Origin: Pterobdella sp. o SKG-2022
Taxonomy: Eukaryota > Annelida > Clitellata > Hirudinida > Piscicolidae
Reading direction: 5' to 3'
DNA length: 64,000 bases
Assembly: GCA_964035795.1 (NCBI GenBank)
Contig: OZ038326.1
Span: 8,525,700-8,589,699, forward strand
In this document: positions 21,701 through 64,000 of the stretch, piece by piece
Layout: each line of letters starts with the position of its first letter
How positions within the stretch are numbered: the stretch's first letter is position 1
The notes under the pieces: model-generated
Told to the model about the DNA's origin: nothing
The model's input: only the letters and a program-made list of their open reading frames with translations
Databases searched by the model: none
Position numbers and translations under genes: made by a program

Positions 21701-22457
21701 ACTGCCCAACAATGCTCCTAAAGAAGACACATACTCACAACTGTCTTTTCAACACTACACACCAAAAAGACACTCTGCCGCTCTAAAATCACGAAAAACT
21801 GAAAAATCCCTCAACAGACCAAGCACAATTTCAGATTTCGAGCCTCTTCGAAAACCTTCTCAAAGTGTAGATCTTATGAGAAACCCTCCTCGCAAACGAA
21901 CATCAAAAAAAGATATTTTAAAAGGATCGTCGCTGGAAATACCAGCCTCGCTGAGGCCCGGGGGAACTGCCCCCTCTTTTCGAACACCCCCAAGCAACGT
22001 GGACAACATACAGCCTACCTCTTCTCAAGCTCACATTATACCACAATACACCTACCTCCCTTCTCTTCCCCCTCCGTCTCTAGATAGGGTATCAGAAATG
22101 AGGAGAAGGTTTTCAAACGTTAAAAAAGGCAAGGAGGAAGCTGACGAGGGACTCAGTCAAGAATTCAAACCTTCATTTCGACCCATAAATCCCCAAGCCA
22201 TTACACTCGGTTTGTTTACAGGCCATGCTGCGAGCAGTGATAAAAATAGAATTGAAGAAATAAATATCAGTGAAATAGATTCATCGGTGAGTTCACATCA
22301 TGTAAGTCTGAAAATACTCTAAAATCCCAAATTAATTATGTCTTTCTAAATTTTTACGCAGAAATGGATCCGAGAAAATTTAATTGCAATCTTATTTGTA
22401 TTATTGAATTTATTTTCGGCTATATATTTCGTTTTTAGTCAAAAGAATAGGGATTAA
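18760..22457 (+). CDS. JPH: Junctophilin (MORN-repeat ER/plasma-membrane junction protein)
   Basis: Exons: 18760-19171, 20159-20744, 21070-21300, 21424-21515, 21568-22301 and a last exon ending TAA at 22457 (best in-phase acceptor 22374). Exon 1 carries the N-terminal MORN block ([56 protein letters not shown]). Exon 2 continues with GTYQGQW-type MORN, a Ser/Arg-rich joining region and [15 protein letters not shown]. Exon 3 has [15 protein letters not shown], then come the alpha-helical segment ([18 protein letters not shown]), a divergent Pro/Ser-rich stretch and a C-terminal membrane anchor ([20 protein letters not shown]). Junctophilins tether ER/SR to the plasma membrane. The stronger CAG acceptor at 22360 would shift the anchor out of frame. 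AATAAA at 22532-22537. Confidence 0.9.
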
Positions 22458-22675
22458 CGCTTAACGTATTAAAATGACTTTTAGTTAAGAATTTCAAAAC
22501 TTTGATACTAATCTTGTTTTTATTGCGAAAAAATAAAAATTTCAAAAATTAGTGACCAAATGTTATATCAAATAAAGAGAAATAAAAAGTTCATGATAGA
22601 AAATAGCTATACCCATCTGTAGCCTTAGAAACGGTTTAAATATTCTAAGAAAGTGCCTTGTTTTAAAAATATAAC

Positions 22676-31377
<8,702 letters not shown>

Positions 31378-31671
31378 GACATACAATCAGCCGAAAACCT
31401 GCAAGCCTGGTGTTTCAATGAATAAATGGTTGTCAAGCAAAATTTGATGATTCTTTCTATATACCTCGTCTCATTGACTTATCGTTAAAATTTTTAAAAA
31501 TTGTTTATTCAATAAATTGAAAAAAAAATTAAATGAAGCTTTAATGAAAATTTCAAAAATAAACCGAAAATATCATTGAAAAGAGTATTTGTAATCTTTT
31601 GCAAACTTGTTTTTATACTTAAACTTCAATTCTGTTTAGAAGCCGTTGAGTATTTCGAAATACTGAAAAAT

Positions 31672-58890
<27,219 letters not shown>

Positions 58891-58956
58891 TGCCTTTCGA
58901 AAAACCTTTTTCAAGGTTGGCTTTTCCACTCTGAAGAAGCCAACGACTGCCTAATC

Positions 58957-59560
58957 AAAGCATGATGCTCAGTTTTGAGAACCTGAAAGATTCTGGAGCT
59001 TCTTCTTGCAGTGTATGCTCTTGTCAGCGTCAACTCAGTTTTTCTGCACATGCTCTCTGGGTCCACAAAAGATGTAGCTGTTTGTTTGGAAAGCTGAAGG
59101 ATCAGGGCTATGTATGTCCTTGCTGTCTCAATTTAGCGCCACCTTTGGATTATAGACAAAAGAGGATACTGTTGGTAATGTCACAATGGATGTGAAACCC
59201 AAGTTTTGCTACCTTGGGGATATGTTGTGTGCAGTTGCAGATTGTGAGCTGGCAGTTATCTCCAGATGCTCAGTTGCCTGGGGTGAATTTAACAGTTGCT
59301 GTTTAGCTAAGGCTACATTACAACGATAGGTCCACGATCCGCTGGGTATGTGGCGTTGAACCAAAGAACAAAAGTCCATCATCAGCATTTCTTAGAAAAT
59401 TTGAAATTTTTGGCATATGAATGCTACTACAGAACCGTCGTTTTCGTGGGTATGGTCCCGTGGGACATTCGTCCATGTGAATCAAAGACGTGCTCGAATT
59501 TTCTTTGCCTTGAGGTCGTTCTGGTGGTAGAGCAACATAATTCTGGATGAAAAAGCCCAT
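58957..59560 (+). mobile_element. LINE family E, copy E2
   Basis: Repeats 23850-24540 closely: MMLSFENLKDSGASSCSVC, LSFSAHALWVHKRC, YVCPCCLNLAPPLDYRQK. Begins just after the CCDC39 end; 58860-58955 looks like the 3' end of a family C LINE in reverse. Confidence 0.75.
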
Positions 59561-59569
59561 GCGGTACTG

Positions 59570-61110
59570 TACATCATGCACCATCAAAATCCCCCATACC
59601 AGACCTCCATTTAATGCAACCACAACGCCCCATACTGGATCCACCTCAAATGCTCACACATCAAACTTAAAACCTACTCCCTCTCATTCGTATGTTGTAC
59701 CCATCAAGCCTCCACTCTAAAAACTCTTTCCAACACATCCAACCTCACCCCAATAACACCCCTTTCTCTACACACCAGCAAACTAAACAAATCACTCAAA
59801 ACCAAAAAACTCTCTTACACACACTCCCCAAAAGCTCAGCATCAACTCAATCACCAAAAAAACAACCCAACTCACCCACTTAATTTACAAACAAAACACA
59901 CACATCATCACACTACAAGAATCCAACTTCAACGAAAAACTCAAAATCCCACACATTCTTAACTTCTGACCACTCAGGTTAGACAGACCTTTATCCCAAA
60001 AAAAGGCGAAGGCTTTTCAATCTACACAACTAATATTATAACCTACTCGCATATCCCCACCCCCACAAACCTAAGCACCAACAACATTTAAAAAACGATT
60101 TTATCAAACACTTTTATTAACTAAATAATAATACGAAACTTTTCGTAAGTTGAACTCACATTATCAAGTATGTAAATTTAAACATCTTTTTTCAACATTC
60201 TTTATGTCAGACATTCCCATCCCCTAAAACAACCCAATCAACGAGATTCACACATGGGCTCACACTAACAATCTCCAAATCAATCCAACCACAACAACAC
60301 TAATGACCCAAACCTCTCAGCATATAACAAACCACTGAAAATCGACATCAACAACACCCCCATCCCCACCACCTTCAACTCTACCATCCTTGGTTTAACT
60401 TTTGATCCCAAACTAAACTTCTCCACCCGGTTAACATCACCGTTACAAAAGCACAAAAATCACTCAATCTTATAAAACTACTAACATTAACACACTGGGA
60501 CACAAGCAAGGAGATACTCATCCCCACATACAAAACATTACTCCTTCCCATCATCGAATACGCCAACACCATCTGGTCACCCATCATCTCATCCACTTCT
60601 CTCAACAAACTCCAAAAAATACAAAACGCAGTCTTGAGAACAATCACTGGCTGCACTCTAGACACTAATACCTAACACCTCCACTCAGAGACCAAAATCC
60701 TCCCACTCCAAAACTATTTCAAATTCCACGTCTCACAACTCATACAAAAAGCCTCCCACCCCACTCATCCCCTTTACTTACTCACCACACAAGAAGCCCA
60801 CCCCAGATACAAAAAAACAATCCACATTCAACAAAAAGAGCAACTTAAGCATACCCTCCTCCCAGAACACCTCTCACACACAAATAAAAAACAACATGTA
60901 AACAATACACACAAAAATAGTACACGAATACATATCCACTCACATCAAAATTCTCAGCAAGCAACCCATTCATGACTCAGAAACCACCCTAGACCTAAAC
61001 CACACTCGCCGCACTCTCGCCCAACTCAGATCAAACAAACCATCTTGCTCACTCTGCCATCCCCACCTTCATGACACCCATCACTTGCCCCAAAATAAGT
61101 ACCACACTGG
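59570..61110 (+). mobile_element. LINE family I (Jockey/I-like), decayed, CA-rich
   Basis: The plus strand shows ITLQESNFNEKLKIPHI (EN start), NKLQKIQNAVLRTITGC, HSETKILPLQNYFKFHVSQL and the C-terminal knuckle CSLCHPHLHDTHHL in order, with frameshifts. Strikingly C/A-rich on the plus strand. A hammerhead-like repeat is inserted at 60.1 kb. 61110-61300 shows nothing I can name. Confidence 0.65.
60105..60180 (-). mobile_element. Hammerhead-like short repeat, copy 7
   Basis: The minus strand reads ATAC, TTGATAAT, GTGAG-TTCAA-CTTAC, GAAA, AGTTTC, GTAT. The outer stem ATAC/GTAT pairs fully and differs from CCAC/ATGG of copy 1. The inner stem keeps pairing through a G-U. Inserted in LINE I. Confidence 0.6.
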
Positions 61111-61309
61111 GACCCGAGAGTCTAGAACCAACCCTGTGAGAGCGGCTGAGCTTTTGAAGAACTGAACCTGAGAAGCACTCATCCACGACTAAGGTGCTTG
61201 GGATAAAAAAAATGACACAGAAGTTGTCCCAGTCTACTCCATCAAAACATACCTTCAACCAAATATCATCATCGTTTGACAGAGACTGAATGAGGGAGGA
61301 AAATATTTC

Positions 61310-61760
61310 TGAAAGCTGGAGGTGGTATGGATGGCAAGGCTAATGGACCGACTGGAATTTTCAAGGAGCGCCTAGCTGCTTTTCCACATGGAAAGCAAGT
61401 TATATTGCAAATAGCAAATAAAATCCTCGATGGAAAGGATATGCCTCATGACTGGAGGACGAGTAAAGTTGTTCCCATTTATAAGAAGAAAGCTAGCGTT
61501 ATGGACTGTGCAAGCTATCGAGGTGTAAAGCTTTTAGAGCATGGTATGAAAGTGGTGGAAAGGTTGTTGGAGAAGGTTGGTGAAAGTTGACCAAATACAA
61601 TTTGGTTTTATGCCTGGCAGAAGCACAGTGGACGCTATTTTTATTCTTAAGGAGAATGCAGGAAAGCTACCTTGAAAAGAATAGGAAGCTTCTTATCTGT
61701 TTTGTTGATTTGGAGAAGGCTTTTGCTCGAGTGCCAAAGATGGTGATTGAATGGGCGCTG
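61310..61760 (+). mobile_element. LINE family B RT fragment, plus strand (B3a)
   Basis: GKANGPTGIFKERLAAFPHG, ILDGKDMPHDWRTSKVVPIY, YRGVKLLEHGMKVVERLLE, then FVDLEKAFARVPKMVIEWAL, matching 13400-12620 of B1. Confidence 0.75.
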
Positions 61761-61769
61761 ATGAACACT

Positions 61770-61935
61770 TACACCAACATCAAATTCTTCCCAGTGTCCA
61801 CCTCCAACCTTAACCCGCGTTTTTGCTTTTTTGTACATCGACATTACTGCCTGCACCAACCTTTCCGGAACCAACTTCTATCTCAGCGCCCACTCAATCA
61901 CCTTCTTTGGCACCCGATCAAAAGTCTTTTCCAAA
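61770..61935 (-). mobile_element. LINE family B RT fragment, minus strand (B3b)
   Basis: The minus frame gives DLEKTFDRVPKKVIEWALR then VQAVMSMYKKAKTRVKVGGG, the same RT segment that ends B3a. The two pieces form an inverted repeat (about 61700-61760 against 61877-61935). Confidence 0.7.
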
Positions 61936-64000
61936 TCATCATCATCATCGTTTTGCGTTCGTTTCCATGCTAGCATGAGTTGGACGGGGACTTGTAATGG
62001 CTCTTCTCCACAATCTACGGTCTTGGGCAAGTTTAGGATTGATTTTATTCTTCTAAGGTCGTTGCTCATTAATTGGGACCATGTTTTTTTTGGCCCACCT
62101 TGTTCTCGCTTACTCTCTACCACGACATGCCTGCAAGCACTTGCTAGGTTACCAACATCCATCCTCATTACATGCCCAAACCATCTCAGTCTATTTTTGC
62201 GTAGCACCTCAGTGATGTCTGGAATTCCCAGTCTGTCCCTCAATTCATCTGATGATCTGCCATCCTTTAAGCTTACATTGCATTTTCACCTAATCATCAT
62301 CTTATCAGCTCTGGATATTCTAGTAGTATCTTCCACCTTGAGAAGCCAAGTCTCACTACCATAAAACATAACACTCCTGACGCAAGAAGCATATAAACGC
62401 CTTTTTGTTTTAAATGAAATGACCCGACTGGCTAACAGTGGTAACAGTACCCTAAAACTCTTCCAACCAGACTTTACACAGGCAATAGTACTAGCTTCAG
62501 TTCCACCACCAGCACTAATCATATCTCCTAGATAACAAAATTGGTTGACCATATTTATTTCCATCAAGTTCAACGGCCTTATAATCAACATCACTAACTT
62601 GAGGATCTAAACACGCCTTACATTTGAAGTTTATGGCAGAAGCCAATTTGCTTTTTAGGCCACTACAGCGTTTGTGAACCCAGTGGTTACATAGAGTGAA
62701 AAGTATAGAGCTGATACCAACTCCTTTAAAACACACTCCACAAGAGTGTTTTCCAGACTGGAAACTTGGGCCATGATTCAGAGCACTGACCATAACCTTC
62801 GTTTTTTTTTCATGTTCACTCTAAGACCCTTGCTTTCAAGAACAATAATTATCCGCTAACTCTTTTAAGCTTTTAGCAATAATCTCAAAGTCATCAGCAT
62901 ACAGCAATTCCCACACGGACCTATTTCTGCATTCACTGGATAGCGCTTTTAGAACAATGATGCAGAGTAAAGGACTCAGTACAGAACCTTGGTGGACACC
63001 AACCTTCACACCGAACTTGTTACCAAGCACATTATTTATTCTGACTCTTGCTACCTGAATACATAGCCATGACTATCCTTACTAGCCACTCCATCACCCC
63101 AAGCTTCCTCAAAGACCATCTAACAACTTTTCTTTGAACTCTATCGAAGGCTTTTCTCAAGTCAACAAAGGCAAAGTACAGTTTTTTCTTATTGCCAAGA
63201 TACCTTTCTTGCAACTGTCGAGCTATTTAAATAGCATCGATGGTACCTCTACCTGACATGAATCCAAACTGCATTGAGTCGATACTTATCTGTCCTCTAA
63301 TTTCTTTCTCAATAACCTTTTTGAAGACCTTTACCAAGTGCTCCAAGAGTTTCAAACCTCTATAATTCCCTCTGTCAGTTGCCAAAAACTCTTCTCACTG
63401 TGTCAACTTCTATCTTGGGCTGTGGTCCAATTGTGGGATCGTTTAGTGCTAATGACTCCTTATTCCAATCAAACTCCTCATTCAACAGACATTCATAGTA
63501 GCTTTTCATGGTCTGTAACAGCTAAGCTCCCTTTGTCATTTTTACACAATTTTCTCCAATAACATCACGGTTAGCTGCACACATGCTTTGCTATTTTCAG
63601 CACTTCTGTTCTATTGTTTTCCCTTCTTAGAACTTCACCAAACCTTACTTTTTTGGCGGCTTTCTTAGCTCGTGTATATTCATTTCTACTACCAACATAT
63701 CCAAGCTGCGCGCTTCGCTTCAACGGCTGCAGCAACACTGTCATTCCACCATGTTACTCTATGTCTGGGCGGACCTTTTGTCCAGCCACAAACAGTATAA
63801 GCTGATTCCAATAAATCTGCCTCAAGTGACTTTCACATGCTTTCGACACCCCCACTTTTATCTATTGTAGAAGATTTATCTCTAAACTGGGATACGAATT
63901 CGTTTCTGATTGAAGTCTCTTGCAACCTCCACACTTTTGAGACAAAATTTTTTCTATAATTTTTTATAGGCCTCACTATTAGGTCACACAGTAGCAATTG
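61936..64000 (-). mobile_element. LINE family A, copy A3 (runs off the window)
   Basis: The 3' end at 61936 is the same CGCAAAACGATGATGATGAT tail. Minus-strand blocks are the thumb (RLRWFGHVMRMDVGN), an empty insertion site at about 62290, YLGDMISAGGGTEASTIAC, the finger (CGVCFKGVGIS, CNHWVHKRC), YADDFEI, GVHQGSVLSPLLCIIV, FVDLRKAFDRVQ, and the EN-RT linker out to 64000 (NCVKMTKG, SYYECLLNEEF). It shares stops and frameshifts with A1 and A2. Confidence 0.87.

Noticed and set aside
22361..22457. Junctophilin last exon starting at the strong CAG acceptor 22360
   Set aside because: From that acceptor the frame needed for the C-terminal membrane segment is off by one; an acceptor at 22373 keeps phase, so the CAG site was not chosen, though an extra exon is possible.

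Overview
This is a eukaryotic window, AT-rich, with GT-AG introns and AATAAA poly(A) signals. The gene content (junctophilin, cytoplasmic dynein Tctex light chain, ciliary CCDC39, NASP, TVP23, an SH3 adaptor) indicates a ciliated invertebrate metazoan; I cannot name the species. No prokaryotic features, CRISPR arrays or rRNA genes are visible.

Genes from left to right: (1) the 3' end of a Cys-rich, probably secreted protein with two PLAC-like modules (264-1861, +); (2) a CD2AP/SH3KBP1-type adaptor (2008-6016, -); (3) a complete six-exon TVP23 gene (6298-9490, +); (4) an intronless RAD51D-like ORF that lacks Walker A and B residues (9837-10646, +); (5) a NASP histone chaperone (11044 to about 18277 or 18737, -); (6) a junctophilin (18760-22457, +); (7) a five-exon DYNLT1 of exactly 113 codons (22676-31377, +); (8) a roughly 28-exon CCDC39 spread over 27 kb (31672 to about 58890, +). 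Coding exons were found by translation and splice-phase bookkeeping; most join in phase. The last 5 kb holds only retroelements.

About half the window is retroelement. At least nine non-LTR (LINE) families occur, labelled A-K here for convenience. A, B, C, E and F carry a PHD-type C4HC3 finger between the RT palm and thumb. G ends in a C2H2 finger, J has two N-terminal zinc modules plus EN, RT and RNase H, and there are CR1/L2-like tails. All are broken by stops and frameshifts. They sit mainly in introns, so DYNLT1 intron 3 is 6.3 kb and CCDC39 intron 3 is 5.8 kb, while neighbouring introns are about 65 bp.

Smaller repeats include tRNA-headed SINE copies, a palindromic MITE, and a dispersed short element whose reverse complement looks like the degenerate hammerhead of Penelope-like retroelement terminal repeats. 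Many minisatellites lie directly beside splice sites in CCDC39. The items most worth a second look are the hammerhead-like family with an apparent U3-A8 core swap, the ATPase-dead RAD51 paralog, a LINE insertion flanked by about 72-bp direct repeats, and a 304-bp element nested in two LINE copies with an empty site in a third.
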